This document shows, one piece after another, positions 14,003 to 22,055 of a stretch of 23,616 bases of DNA. This stretch comes from Chloroflexota bacterium. GTDB lineage: Bacteria; Chloroflexota; Anaerolineae; Anaerolineales; DRMV01. Position numbers and translations under genes: made by a program. Each line of letters opens with the position of its first letter. Position 1 is the stretch's first letter. Under the pieces are notes generated by a model that made no database searches, had not been told where the DNA came from, and was given only the letters and a program-made list of their open reading frames with translations. The stretch is taken from NCBI GenBank assembly GCA_013154225.1, contig JAADCW010000112.1, forward strand, positions 1 to 23,616, given 5' to 3'.

Positions 14003-14518
14003 TCACCATTCGCATTCATAGGTGACTTCCCCATCGCAGGAATCAGTGCCCGGGCCGCCGTAAATGGTATCGCGCCCAGTACCACCGACGATAATGTCGT
14101 TTCCCGAACCGCCCAAAATCACATCGTTACCATCGCCGCCCAAAAGATAAGGCGATACGGGGAAAATGCCCCACCACCACCAACCTTCATTACCTGCGCC
14201 TGCCACAATGCAGTCGTTCCCACCCTGGCCATCAATGCGGTTGACCCGATCGTTGCCCAAAATCAAATCGTTGCCATCTGTGCCATACACCCATCGGCGG
14301 CCACCGCCCGTGACCACAATGATATTTTCAATGGTAATGCCCGCGCATTCCGGGGGCACAAACTGCTGCAAAGAAACGCTTTGCACTTGATCTTCCAAAC
14401 GCGTGGGGGGCACACTGTTGCGCGCACTGTAAGCCGTCACACTCACAGCCAACAACCCCACCAACGCCAGCACCACCCACAAGCGGGCTTTACGCCTCCA
14501 ACGACGCCAACTCCTCAT
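14003..14518 (-). CDS. Small secreted RTX-type calcium-binding protein
   Basis: 171 residues. An Arg-rich N-terminus (MRSWRRWRRKARLW) is followed by a hydrophobic helix at about 13-29 and a likely cleavage zone AYSARNSV at 29-36. A spacer with PPECAG (56-60) comes next, then RTX nonapeptides of the GGxGxDxxx kind at about 79-105 and 127-163 (YGTDGNDLILG, LLGGDGNDVILGGSGNDII, GGTGRDTIYGGPGTDS), which form a calcium-bound beta-roll. A WWWW insert splits the two blocks. Four cysteines (58, 103, 161, 169) may form disulfides. It lacks the C-terminal type I secretion signal of classical RTX toxins, so export by Sec is expected. GGAGG lies 6 nt before the ATG ending at 14518. The gene overlaps the signal peptidase fusion by 29 nt. 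Confidence 0.85.
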   Translation of the reverse strand: MRSWRRWRRKARLWVVLALVGLLAVSVTAYSARNSVPPTRLEDQVQSVSLQQFVPPECAGITIENIIVVTGGGRRWVYGTDGNDLILGNDRVNRIDGQGGNDCIVAGAGNEGWWWWGIFPVSPYLLGGDGNDVILGGSGNDIIVGGTGRDTIYGGPGTDSCDGEVTYECEW

Positions 14519-16694
14519 CGGGCACCTCCGTTTCCACCGGTCGCCAAAGGCGCTGTTCGTCACGCTCATCCTTCAACAACGTCAGAAGGGCGTCCACCAC
14601 CTGGGGGTCAAACCACATGCCCGCCTTTTGCTGCATAAACTGCCGCACGGTTTCAAAAGGCCAGGCCGAGCGGTAGGGCCGGGGATGACGCAAAGAATCC
14701 CAAACATCGGCCACGGCCAAAATACGCGCTTCCAGGGGAATTTCCTCACCGCTCAAGCCTTCAGGGTAACCACTGCCATCCCAGCGCTCATGGTGATAAT
14801 AGGCTATACGAAGCGCAGGGCGCAGGTCGTCCAAAGTTCCCAGGCGGGTTTCCAGATACCGCACATGGGCTTGCAAACGCTCGCGCTCCTCTTCGCTGAG
14901 GGTTTCGGGCTTTCGGGCAATTTCGGGCGGCAGGCTCATCAGCCCCAGGCCGTGAATCAACGCGGCCCGACGCAAATCGGCCAAAGATGCTTCCGACAAG
15001 CCCATCAAACGACCCAATGCCACGGCCAAAGCCGCAACCCGCCGAGAATGCGCGGGATCGCCCACGCTTTGCGCATCTACCGCCTGTGCCCAGCCTTCCA
15101 GCAAACGCTCGCACGGCAGGGCAGCCGCGGCCCGGCGGGGCAAAATGCGCTTCGGGGGCAGGGTGAGGCTCGGGCGGAGCCAGGTAGGCGTCAGCACGCC
15201 GGTTTCGTAATGGTACACCGCCTCTGGGGTCTGCACCCACAGCCTTTGCTGGCCATGTTCGTGCCACACGAACACCGGCAAATGCCTCAGCGCGGCCAGT
15301 TTCCCTAAGTCATCCAATGAGGCCACCGGCACCAGGGGCTGATCAAAGGGGGGAACGTCTTCCACGGGCACCACCGCGACATCAAACGCCCACTGCAAAC
15401 GGGCTACCGGATCTACGGCCGCGCGGCTTTCGGCCTTGCGCCAGGTAACCAACAAAAGCACCAAAGCCAAACCACCCACAGCCACAGACACCTGCCGCGC
15501 CAAAGGCACGGGCACTTCCATGCCCAAAATGGTCAGCCGGTTGACACGGGTGGTCTCCCGCACGACCACGCCTTCCTGCACCCAATGGAAGGGGTCTGCC
15601 GCGGGTTTGCCTGGCCCATTTCCCGGCGCCAAAAGCACCAGGGCACGCCCATCCCATTGGAAGTTGAGCGCGGGTTCCGATACCACATGCACTGGGAACC
15701 CGCCCACCGTGCCTTGGGCGTCCACATGCACGACCACCGAGAGGGTGTAAGTGCTCCGCCGAATGCCGGTAGCCTCTTCCAAAGTTTTCACAAACGCCTC
15801 CAGGGTTTGCAAATCCACCACGCTTTGCACAGAAAAGCCCTGCTCAAAAGAGGTAACCGGCGTCAGTGGCACTGTACGCTTCCAGCCAGTGTTATCACTG
15901 ATGCGTGCAAGCATTTGATACGTGCCCTGAACGTGATAGGGCGCGTCCGCGGCCCAACCATACTGCGCTGAAACCGTCAGTGTACCCGTCAGTTCCGTAA
16001 AAATGGGCTCACCAGGCTGCACCTGGGGCTGGTCGTAAAGTCCTTCTGGCGCCTGGGCTGTGTAGGCAAAATCCACAATCTGGCGATAGGGAATTGGCTC
16101 CTGCACCTGCACAGTTTGCGGATGGGTGAAAGCCATGACGCCCAACACCAATGCGGCCAGCAAAAACACAGCCCAAATCAACAGCCAATCTTTGAGTGAT
16201 TCATTCTGAAACATGGGAAACCTTCCCGATTCGTCCTGTTCCGCGTCTTCCGGCACGGTAAGAAGCAGCCAACCTAACAACACTACCAAAAGGGCAATTA
16301 CCCAGGGCTGACGCGCAGCCTGCAGCACTTTGCCTGCTTTGGGAATCCGCAGTACGAATTTGCCTAAAATTTCGTCTCGCGTGGGGTGATAAGGATCTTC
16401 CCAAGTGTTGTTGTCGCCCTGCAGGCGATAACGGCCCTGAAGATCAAAGCCCACAATGCGATGGAAGACGTAGCCAATATCCGGATGACGATAAAGCACA
16501 ATATCGCCGGGTTGGTAATAAGCCGCACGGCGCACCAACACCAAATCGCCCAAATGGAAGTTGGGCTCCATGCTGGGGCCGGTGAGCATGACGTAGTACA
16601 TATCGCCGCCCAGGCGAGCAGGGGCAAACAGCACCCCAGCAATGCCCAACAGCACCAGCACTACCAGCCACCGTAAACGGCTCTTCCAACCCAT
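14490..16694 (-). CDS. Signal peptidase I (SipW/ER type) - DUF5305 - degenerate HD-GYP fusion
   Basis: 734 residues in three parts. (1) Residues 8-130: membrane helix, then a signal peptidase domain with GPSMEPNFHLGD (Ser41 nucleophile), FHRIVG (His78 as base, as in ER/SipW enzymes instead of Lys) and GDNN at 93-96 with Asp100. (2) Helices at about 131-147 and 168-189 lead to a beta-rich ectodomain at 195-355 resembling DUF5305 (PGEPIFTELTGTLTV, GTYQMLARISDNTGWKRT). (3) A helix at 400-417 brings the chain back inside, to an HD-GYP-like domain (about 535-712) with HSRRVA, HHERWDGSGYP (634-644) and AVADVWDSL. The HD motif reads HGLGL (581-585) instead of HDIGK, so a metal-binding Asp is lost. 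The predicted topology puts each domain on its proper side. The ATG ending at 16694 follows TAGGTGACCT. Probably cleaves the neighbouring secreted proteins. Confidence 0.85.
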   Translation of the reverse strand: MGWKSRLRWLVVLVLLGIAGVLFAPARLGGDMYYVMLTGPSMEPNFHLGDLVLVRRAAYYQPGDIVLYRHPDIGYVFHRIVGFDLQGRYRLQGDNNTWEDPYHPTRDEILGKFVLRIPKAGKVLQAARQPWVIALLVVLLGWLLLTVPEDAEQDESGRFPMFQNESLKDWLLIWAVFLLAALVLGVMAFTHPQTVQVQEPIPYRQIVDFAYTAQAPEGLYDQPQVQPGEPIFTELTGTLTVSAQYGWAADAPYHVQGTYQMLARISDNTGWKRTVPLTPVTSFEQGFSVQSVVDLQTLEAFVKTLEEATGIRRSTYTLSVVVHVDAQGTVGGFPVHVVSEPALNFQWDGRALVLLAPGNGPGKPAADPFHWVQEGVVVRETTRVNRLTILGMEVPVPLARQVSVAVGGLALVLLLVTWRKAESRAAVDPVARLQWAFDVAVVPVEDVPPFDQPLVPVASLDDLGKLAALRHLPVFVWHEHGQQRLWVQTPEAVYHYETGVLTPTWLRPSLTLPPKRILPRRAAAALPCERLLEGWAQAVDAQSVGDPAHSRRVAALAVALGRLMGLSEASLADLRRAALIHGLGLMSLPPEIARKPETLSEEERERLQAHVRYLETRLGTLDDLRPALRIAYYHHERWDGSGYPEGLSGEEIPLEARILAVADVWDSLRHPRPYRSAWPFETVRQFMQQKAGMWFDPQVVDALLTLLKDERDEQRLWRPVETEVPDEELASLEA
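14525..14529 (-). promoter_or_regulatory. Shine-Dalgarno deciding the RTX gene start
   Basis: GGAGG on the minus strand, 6 nt before the ATG ending at 14518 and within the 3' end of the signal peptidase fusion gene. It favours this start over an open-frame start 51 nt upstream. Confidence 0.7.
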
Positions 16695-16712
16695 AGGTCA
16701 CCTACACAAAGC

Positions 16713-16739
16713 AAGGCGCGGCTTCCGCCGCGCCTTTTT
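16713..16739. terminator. Hairpin between the camelysin-like gene and the signal peptidase gene
   Basis: Stem GGCGCGGC (16715-16722) with GCCGCGCC (16727-16734). On the plus strand it ends in TTTTT; on the minus strand, the direction of the genes, the tail is the weaker TTGCTTTGTG. It may act as a leaky terminator that lets less transcript pass from the secreted-protein gene into the peptidase gene. Confidence 0.55.
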
Positions 16740-16779
16740 CAGTCCGCCGTCGATGTGTGCGTCGATGCTCTCGGGCTTG

Positions 16780-17184
16780 CTACTGCCCGGCGGATACCCG
16801 GAAGTAGTAGATGCTTTCCACGGCCGGCTCGGTTGTCCACGAGCAGGACCAAACCAGCGTGGTTGCATCCTGGGTGCAGGCATCCGACCAGGACCACGTG
16901 CCCGGCGTGCCGCCATTGTCGTCAGCCACAGCGGCATACACCGAGTTGGCGGTCAGGTCGTTGCCATTGCTGTCCTGCAAAGAGAACGAAACACTGCTGA
17001 CCAGGCCAGGATCAGCGCTATCCAGGGTGTAATGAATGTTCTTGACGTAGTAGCCACTGACACCAGCCCAGCCATCACCAGCATAGGAGCTATCTACGGT
17101 ATTCTGGGCCGCAAAACCATAGGCCAACACGGCCAACAAAGCCAGAACAACAACCAGGAAGATGACGCGCGACTTGCGATGCAT
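16780..17184 (-). CDS. Small secreted camelysin/TasA-like protein
   Basis: 134 residues. Basic N-terminus (MHRKSR), hydrophobic core at about 7-22 and a likely cleavage zone AYGFAAQNTV (21-30). The mature part reads SSYAGDGWAGVSGYYVKNIHYTL, then VSSVSFSL and later a Trp- and Cys-containing beta segment (Cys103 and Cys114 may pair). AxNTV..s.AGdG..SGY.V.n..Y.L is the pattern of small beta-sandwich secreted proteins that in Firmicutes and relatives accompany SipW-type signal peptidases. The longer open frame is rejected because GGAGG lies 6 nt before the ATG ending at 17184. It precedes the signal peptidase fusion by 85 nt and is its most likely substrate. A role as fibre or surface-layer subunit is inference. 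Confidence 0.75.
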   Translation of the reverse strand: MHRKSRVIFLVVVLALLAVLAYGFAAQNTVDSSYAGDGWAGVSGYYVKNIHYTLDSADPGLVSSVSFSLQDSNGNDLTANSVYAAVADDNGGTPGTWSWSDACTQDATTLVWSCSWTTEPAVESIYYFRVSAGQ

Positions 17185-17277
17185 AGGAGACCTCCGACGG
17201 AAAAGATACAGTAAGCAAGGGGACGAAGCCTTTAAGAAAACGATTGAATACACGAATCTTAAGGCGTTCTGAACGAG

Positions 17278-17283
17278 ATTATA
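17278..17283 (-). promoter_or_regulatory. -10 box upstream of the camelysin-like gene
   Basis: Perfect TATAAT on the minus strand, giving a leader of about 86 nt. No good -35 hexamer is seen at 16-18 nt, so activation by a regulator or an alternative sigma factor is possible. Confidence 0.45.
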
Positions 17284-17284
17284 A

Positions 17285-17658
17285 TGAAACCACTTTTCTT
17301 GTTACATAAAAGTTTCGTGTGAAAAGCATTTCCAAATTGCAACGTTTTACCAAAATGCAAAGTTTAGCACCTGTCTGAAAAAGCATGGAGGGTGTTGCGA
17401 GTCGCCTTGCACGCGAGCAAAATCGCACGTCCCGCCCCTTCCTCCGGGCGAGGGGCCTTTCCTGGGGCGTGATCGTTGGTAACGATATCCATAAAAATTT
17501 GGGGTAAACATTTAGGCATCACAGGGGCACTGTGCTCATATACCCATGTTGCCACGGGTCAGTGCTCCCAACCCGCGCGGCAGTAGAAATTTGGATGAAA
17601 TTCCCCCTGGAAACGAAAAACTCAACCGACAAAGCAACGTGCTACCAGAAAGCAAAAC
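17285..17658. other. Intergenic stretch with no gene recognised
   Basis: About 370 bases between the O-antigen-ligase-like gene and the -10 box of the camelysin-like gene. A 63-codon minus-strand frame (17364-17555) has no recognisable protein features. The stretch holds short palindromes (ATCGTTACCAACGAT near 17475-17490 and a GC-rich stem near 17432-17456) but no riboswitch class or terminator that I can name. Confidence 0.4.
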
Positions 17659-19077
17659 TCACGACGCGTTGTCTCGAGGCCGTATGCGCTGCACCATTGG
17701 CCCCAGCATCATACCCAACCCCAGCCACACATTAGGCATCGCCAGGGAATCTTGCGTAAACCACCGCAGGGCAACGGCCGCCAAAATCCACACGCCCGCC
17801 ATGCCCATAAAGCGCGCATAGGGTGTTTCTTCCCGCCACCAGGCCAGGGCCTGCCCTAGCATATAAAGCACAAAAGCCAAAAACGTCATGAACCCCAAAA
17901 TACCTGTTTCGGCCAAAAGGCGAACGTACATGTTTTTGGGATTGGGGAACACATGATAATAGGGGCTGGTGTAGCGCGCGATTTCCGGCAAGGTTGCCGA
18001 CCATTCGGGCAAATCGCCATAAAGGTTGAAGCCGCTGGCGCCAAGCCCAACCCCCAACCAGGGTGAACGGTCAAACGAGGACATCGCGGCCCACGCATAA
18101 GCCAAACGAGCGCCACTGCGTGCGCCCACAAAATAGTCCACCCAACTTTGGCCGGGCTTGCGCTGGAAGAGGCTGGCAAAATATTCATTTTGCATCAGCA
18201 CCGCGCCCCCAACCAGCACCAAGAGCACTGCCACAGCCACCGCGGCCAAACTACGCCGCCAGGCTCGGGCCAACGTTTCCGCGCGTAGGCGCTGGCCGCC
18301 CCATCGCAGCGCGCCCAACACCACCACAGCCGCGGCCGCGCCCACAGCCACCAGCACCCCACTGCGGGAATACGTAAACACCAACAGCACCCCTGCCCAC
18401 GCCAACAGCACCGCGGTCCACCACCATCGCCGAAACAGGGCATACCCGCTCAACAGCGCAGCCACCAGCCACGGCAAATACAAACTCACCAACTGGTCGG
18501 CAAACCAGGAAGGCTCATAAGCCATCCCAGAAATGCGCCGCGGCATCATGCCCTGGATGGAAAACATCTTTTGCACCTTGTTGAGCAAAGGCCAAAGGGG
18601 TTTGTAAAACTTGATCGCCACAATCTGCAACGAACCCCACAGCGCCACCCCCAGGAACCCCACATACAACCAGCGCAGGCTCCAGCGGATATCTTCCTCG
18701 CTCTGATGGGCCAAAAGCGCGCCCAACAAGAAGCTCAACCCTACCCCAAAACTGATCCACGCCCGCAGGGTACGCCCCAAATAACCAATCCCAAACAACG
18801 GCAAAGGCGAATGCAACCATCCCCATATGGTGCTCAGCAGCGCGGCCAGGCCAAAAGCCACCAAGGGCACCAACGCGCCCAACCACCGCCAACGACGCTC
18901 TTTCCAGGCCAGCCACAGCCCCACAGGCAAATAGGCCGCCAAAGGCAAAAATGCCAACGGCTTGACCTGGGTTGTGCCAAAAATATGAGGGTAGTAGCGA
19001 AAACTGGTGATGGGCAAAGAAAGCATCACCAAAGCCCAAAGCCAGCGCGCCACGGTGCGCAACGAGGGTTTACGCAT
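17659..19077 (-). CDS. O-antigen ligase/polymerase-like membrane protein
   Basis: 472 residues with about 11-12 hydrophobic helices. A large loop before the last helices holds the conserved face of the WaaL/Wzy superfamily: SPWLGVGLGASGF, then HVFPNPKNMYVRLLAETGILG. Earlier motifs SGMAYEPSWFADQL and FTYSRSG are also typical. Such proteins join or polymerise polyprenyl-linked glycans on the outer membrane face. With a Wzz-like partner directly upstream, a polymerase role is likely, but ligase cannot be excluded. The ATG ending at 19077 overlaps the Wzz-like stop by 8 nt, so the two are coupled. Last gene of the sulfotransferase-Wzz-Wzy cassette. No terminator is clear downstream. Confidence 0.87.
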   Translation of the reverse strand: MRKPSLRTVARWLWALVMLSLPITSFRYYPHIFGTTQVKPLAFLPLAAYLPVGLWLAWKERRWRWLGALVPLVAFGLAALLSTIWGWLHSPLPLFGIGYLGRTLRAWISFGVGLSFLLGALLAHQSEEDIRWSLRWLYVGFLGVALWGSLQIVAIKFYKPLWPLLNKVQKMFSIQGMMPRRISGMAYEPSWFADQLVSLYLPWLVAALLSGYALFRRWWWTAVLLAWAGVLLVFTYSRSGVLVAVGAAAAVVVLGALRWGGQRLRAETLARAWRRSLAAVAVAVLLVLVGGAVLMQNEYFASLFQRKPGQSWVDYFVGARSGARLAYAWAAMSSFDRSPWLGVGLGASGFNLYGDLPEWSATLPEIARYTSPYYHVFPNPKNMYVRLLAETGILGFMTFLAFVLYMLGQALAWWREETPYARFMGMAGVWILAAVALRWFTQDSLAMPNVWLGLGMMLGPMVQRIRPRDNAS

Positions 19078-20053
19078 GGTGCCGCCCTCCCCAAAACAGG
19101 CCGAGCAAAAACGCTACCAACACGCCCATCAACGCGCCGGCCAAAATAAAGGCCGTGCGTGAAGCCACCCGCTGCACGGGCAGATCCTGCGTTTGCGAAA
19201 GCACCACTTCCGTGCGCGGAGAAAGGCCGCCGCTTTGGGGAACCAAAGCATCCAGTTGCTCCTGCAACGCCTGTTCCTGCTGTTCCAACTGGGGCTTCAC
19301 TGCTTCACACTGCGCCAACCGGTCTTGAGCAACGGCCTGCGCGGCCTGGATGGCATCGGGGCCCAAAGTCCCTTCAGGGGTCAGGGGCAGCGGCATACCG
19401 CTTTGGTCGAGCCAGGCCAACACCTCTTCCACACGCCAGGCTTCCCAGGGCGTCTGCGGCTCTGCCCACTGGGGCAGCACTTCCAGAGCCTTGGCCGCGA
19501 TGGCACAGCCGTTATCCAGCGCGGCTTGCTGATCACGCAGAGCGTAAATGCCAGCCCACAGGCTTTGAATGCGGCGGGCCACGCTGACCTTTTCACGCGT
19601 CACTTCCACAAATGCCTCAGCCCACGCCGCGGCCAGCGCCTGCGCCTCTTGAGAGCTTTCTGCTTCAGCCCAAAAATGCCACGCGCCATCCTTCTCTTCC
19701 CGCAACAACAGCGTGCCCGTGCGCCATGCTGGATCCACCGGTTGACCTAATTTCTCAGCCATCCGCTGGAACACCGCGTCGCTAAAAGCCAAATCGCGCA
19801 ATTTTTTGTTTTCGCGGCCCAGGAAGTAAAACAACTGCCGGTCGGTACCCATCGGAACGGCCTGTTCCAGGTTGTAGTCCACCACAACCTCAGCCCTGGC
19901 ACGGTAGGGCGACGGTGCGACCCAAAAGGCCGCCGCGCCCAACAACGCGCCCAAAACGCCCATGAGCACCCACCATCGCCAAGCCCGCAATACGGTAATG
20001 ATGTCGTCCAATGATGGGGGACGAAACAGGAGTTCTCGCCAACGGTGTGTCAT
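19070..20053 (-). CDS. Wzz-like polysaccharide chain-length/co-polymerase protein
   Basis: 327 residues. A cytoplasmic start is followed by a membrane helix at about 27-46, a periplasm-side domain of Wzz type (PSPYRARAEVVVDYNL, then FSDAVFQRMAEKLG), a helical, Gln/Glu-rich coiled-coil region at about 235-272 and a second helix at about 300-322. Two flanking membrane helices around a coiled coil are the mark of polysaccharide co-polymerases, which set glycan length together with Wzy. There is no C-terminal Walker-type tyrosine kinase domain. The middle (180-235) is poorly conserved and has two Cys. AGGAGG precedes the ATG. It sits 26 nt after the sulfotransferase gene and overlaps the Wzy-like gene. 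Confidence 0.8.
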   Translation of the reverse strand: MTHRWRELLFRPPSLDDIITVLRAWRWWVLMGVLGALLGAAAFWVAPSPYRARAEVVVDYNLEQAVPMGTDRQLFYFLGRENKKLRDLAFSDAVFQRMAEKLGQPVDPAWRTGTLLLREEKDGAWHFWAEAESSQEAQALAAAWAEAFVEVTREKVSVARRIQSLWAGIYALRDQQAALDNGCAIAAKALEVLPQWAEPQTPWEAWRVEEVLAWLDQSGMPLPLTPEGTLGPDAIQAAQAVAQDRLAQCEAVKPQLEQQEQALQEQLDALVPQSGGLSPRTEVVLSQTQDLPVQRVASRTAFILAGALMGVLVAFLLGLFWGGRHHA

Positions 20054-20079
20054 TGTGCCTCCTCACGCACGCCGGGCAA

Positions 20080-21024
20080 TCACGCCCAATCAGCCTCAGA
20101 ATAAAACTGCGATGCTACAGGTTCGGTCAATTCCCGAATACGCGCAATCTGCTCGGGACTCAGCCGCTGACGCCAAACACGCGCCACGGCCTTGCTGTTC
20201 AATTGTACCCTGTGTGGATGTTTTGGATCGGTCTCACCATCTTTGCCAGCGGTGGTTTTCTCGATCAGACGCTGCACCCTGGGGCGGAAATGCAAGCCCA
20301 ATGCCGCGTACAAAGTGCGAAATCCCTCAACAGGGGCAAGGGCCAAATCTTCGTGCCGCACTACCAGGGCCTGCTCCTGCGCCCGATAGCCTGCCACCAC
20401 CCGATAGATAATGCGCCACAACAAAGCCGCTTGCACCAACGGCTCTGCGGAACGGGCTTCCTCTAAAGCGGCCACCTCATCGGGCATAAGCACCTGAGCC
20501 AACAACAAAGGCTGCCGAAGCAACGCATGGGGCGGCACAACCCATCCCAAACGCAGCCAACTGCTCACCACCGCAGCCGGATGACGCACCACCACCACAG
20601 CCTGCGCGTTCAAACGCTCCACAAACCACGGCAGGGAAAACACGGCAAAAGGGTCCTTGAGCAAAGGGCGCTGACGCATCACACGCGCCTTGAGAAAACG
20701 AAAGCCATCGCGCCCCATCCGAGCCACATCCCGCAGGGAACGCACAGCCTGCAACTCACGCCCCCAACCATAACGAAAGGCCAGCGTCTGCTGAAAAGCC
20801 TCCAGGAAGGGGGCTTCGTTTTCCTCGCAGACGTAAAAATACCACTGCGGCACGTCAGCCCCAAACACCCCCGGACGATGGATGCGGCTCAAAGGCTCAT
20901 TGATATACACTGCCTCACCGCTGGCCGTCAACGTGCGCCCCACCCACGTTGTGCCCGCTCGATGAGCGCCGGTGACCAAAATGGGAGAACGGTGCCCTGA
21001 AGAGGGCGCAGAGAGCAGGGTCAT
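20080..21024 (-). CDS. PAPS-dependent sulfotransferase
   Basis: 314 residues. The 5'-phosphosulfate-binding loop is ILVTGAHRAGTTWVGRTL (15-32), and the 3'-phosphate-binding segment is VVVVRHPAAVVSSWLRL (143-159; Arg147 and Ser154/155). These are the two defining motifs of the sulfotransferase superfamily. The family moves sulfate from PAPS to a hydroxyl or amine and releases PAP. In this cassette the acceptor is probably a sugar of the exopolysaccharide, or its lipid carrier; this is inference from the neighbours. The ATG ending at 21024 has AAAGG upstream. First gene of the Wzz/Wzy set, divergent from the LysM gene across 207 nt in which no convincing minus-strand promoter was found. Confidence 0.9.
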   Translation of the reverse strand: MTLLSAPSSGHRSPILVTGAHRAGTTWVGRTLTASGEAVYINEPLSRIHRPGVFGADVPQWYFYVCEENEAPFLEAFQQTLAFRYGWGRELQAVRSLRDVARMGRDGFRFLKARVMRQRPLLKDPFAVFSLPWFVERLNAQAVVVVRHPAAVVSSWLRLGWVVPPHALLRQPLLLAQVLMPDEVAALEEARSAEPLVQAALLWRIIYRVVAGYRAQEQALVVRHEDLALAPVEGFRTLYAALGLHFRPRVQRLIEKTTAGKDGETDPKHPHRVQLNSKAVARVWRQRLSPEQIARIRELTEPVASQFYSEADWA

Positions 21025-21135
21025 AGCAACCTTTGAAAAAAGATTTCCCGCACAGCGCCTAACGCGGCGGATACTGCCCTTTGTTATACCACAACGAGCA
21101 GTAAAAGGGAGGGACTTATCTCAACCAGTGAAGGG

Positions 21136-21141
21136 TATAAT
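21136..21141 (+). promoter_or_regulatory. Candidate -10 box of the LysM gene
   Basis: TATAAT on the plus strand, about 90 nt before the LysM start. A second candidate, TAGAAT, lies at 21179-21184. Neither has a good -35 box, so which is used is open. Confidence 0.35.
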
Positions 21142-21231
21142 GAAAACATCCTGCTAAGCAAAAAGTCTCAAAGCGCGGTAGAATACGCTTTAATTGACCA
21201 CTTTTGGCATTTCTCACCAACGAGGTGTGTT

Positions 21232-21978
21232 ATGAGCGAAGAAACCCAAGAAACACCCACCCCGCAAGAACCCCAGGCCATGCCGCCCCCAGGGCAAACA
21301 CCACCCCCGACTGAAAACGCGGCCCAGGCCAAGAAGGAAGAAGGCGAACAATCAGCCATGCAGGCATGGCTTCCATTTTTGTTAGGCGCGCTGTCGGTGG
21401 TTTTCATCGTCGTTGGCGTGGTATTGGTGTTTGCCTTTATGAACGAAGGCCAAAGCATCCCCTTGCTCACCAAGCCCACGGCCACACCCACAATCACTGA
21501 CACGCCTACGCCGACGGCAACCATTACCCCCAGCCCCACGGCAACGCCGACCATCACCCCCACGGCCACACCTACGCCGTCGCCCACGCCTTCAGAGCCG
21601 TTTGAATACACGGTGGAAGAAGGCGACAGCCTCTACACCATTGCAGAAAAATTCAAGGTGGATCTCATCACCTTGATGCTCATCAACAACATGAACAACG
21701 AAACGCCGCTCTACGTGGGGCAGACCATTCTCATCCCCGCACCGAGCACCAAACGGCCTACGCCCACGCCATTGCCGACTTTTATGCCCAAGGGCTACGA
21801 GATCCAATACTTTGTGCTTCCGGGTGACACCTTGCAAGCCATTGCCGCGAAGTTCAACAGCACGGTAGATGCCATTGTCGAAGCCAACGATGCGCTGGAA
21901 AGCCCCACCGACCCGATCTATGCCGGGCAAATCCTCATCGTGCCAGTCAACCTGGTGACACCCACCCCCACGCCGTAA
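21232..21978 (+). CDS. Membrane-anchored protein with two LysM domains
   Basis: 248 residues: a Pro/Glu-rich cytoplasmic start (1-43), one membrane helix at about 46-70 and a Pro/Thr linker (81-120). LysM domain 1 lies at about 124-169 (YTVEEGDSLYTIAEKFKVD, then YVGQTILIPA) and LysM domain 2 at about 192-238 (YFVLPGDTLQAIAAKFNST, then YAGQILIVPV). It ends in TPTPTP. LysM domains bind N-acetylglucosamine polymers such as peptidoglycan, so it probably ties the membrane to the wall or a wall-like glycan. No catalytic domain is present. GAGGTG lies just before the ATG. It is the only plus-strand protein gene in the window, is divergent from the polysaccharide cassette, and is followed by a strong terminator. 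Confidence 0.92.
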   Translation: MSEETQETPTPQEPQAMPPPGQTPPPTENAAQAKKEEGEQSAMQAWLPFLLGALSVVFIVVGVVLVFAFMNEGQSIPLLTKPTATPTITDTPTPTATITPSPTATPTITPTATPTPSPTPSEPFEYTVEEGDSLYTIAEKFKVDLITLMLINNMNNETPLYVGQTILIPAPSTKRPTPTPLPTFMPKGYEIQYFVLPGDTLQAIAAKFNSTVDAIVEANDALESPTDPIYAGQILIVPVNLVTPTPTP

Positions 21979-22003
21979 TTGGCCAACCAACACCGCAAAA
22001 ACA

Positions 22004-22042
22004 CCCACCCCCGCGCAGGCTTTGCGGGGGTGGGGCTCTTTA
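22004..22042 (+). terminator. Terminator of the LysM gene
   Basis: An 11-bp perfect stem (CCCACCCCCGC at 22004-22014 with 22024-22034) followed by GCTCTTTAAAAA, 25 nt after the stop codon. The T-run is short but the stem is strong. Confidence 0.75.
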
Positions 22043-22055
22043 AAAACTGGCGCAT

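Noticed and set aside
17364..17555. Minus-strand frame of 63 codons in the intergenic stretch
   Set aside because: No Shine-Dalgarno, no recognisable features, low-complexity Pro/Glu/Gly part; not supported as a gene.
17430..17600. Riboswitch (cobalamin or cyclic-di-GMP type) upstream of the camelysin-like gene
   Set aside because: The conserved core words of these classes could not be matched on either strand.
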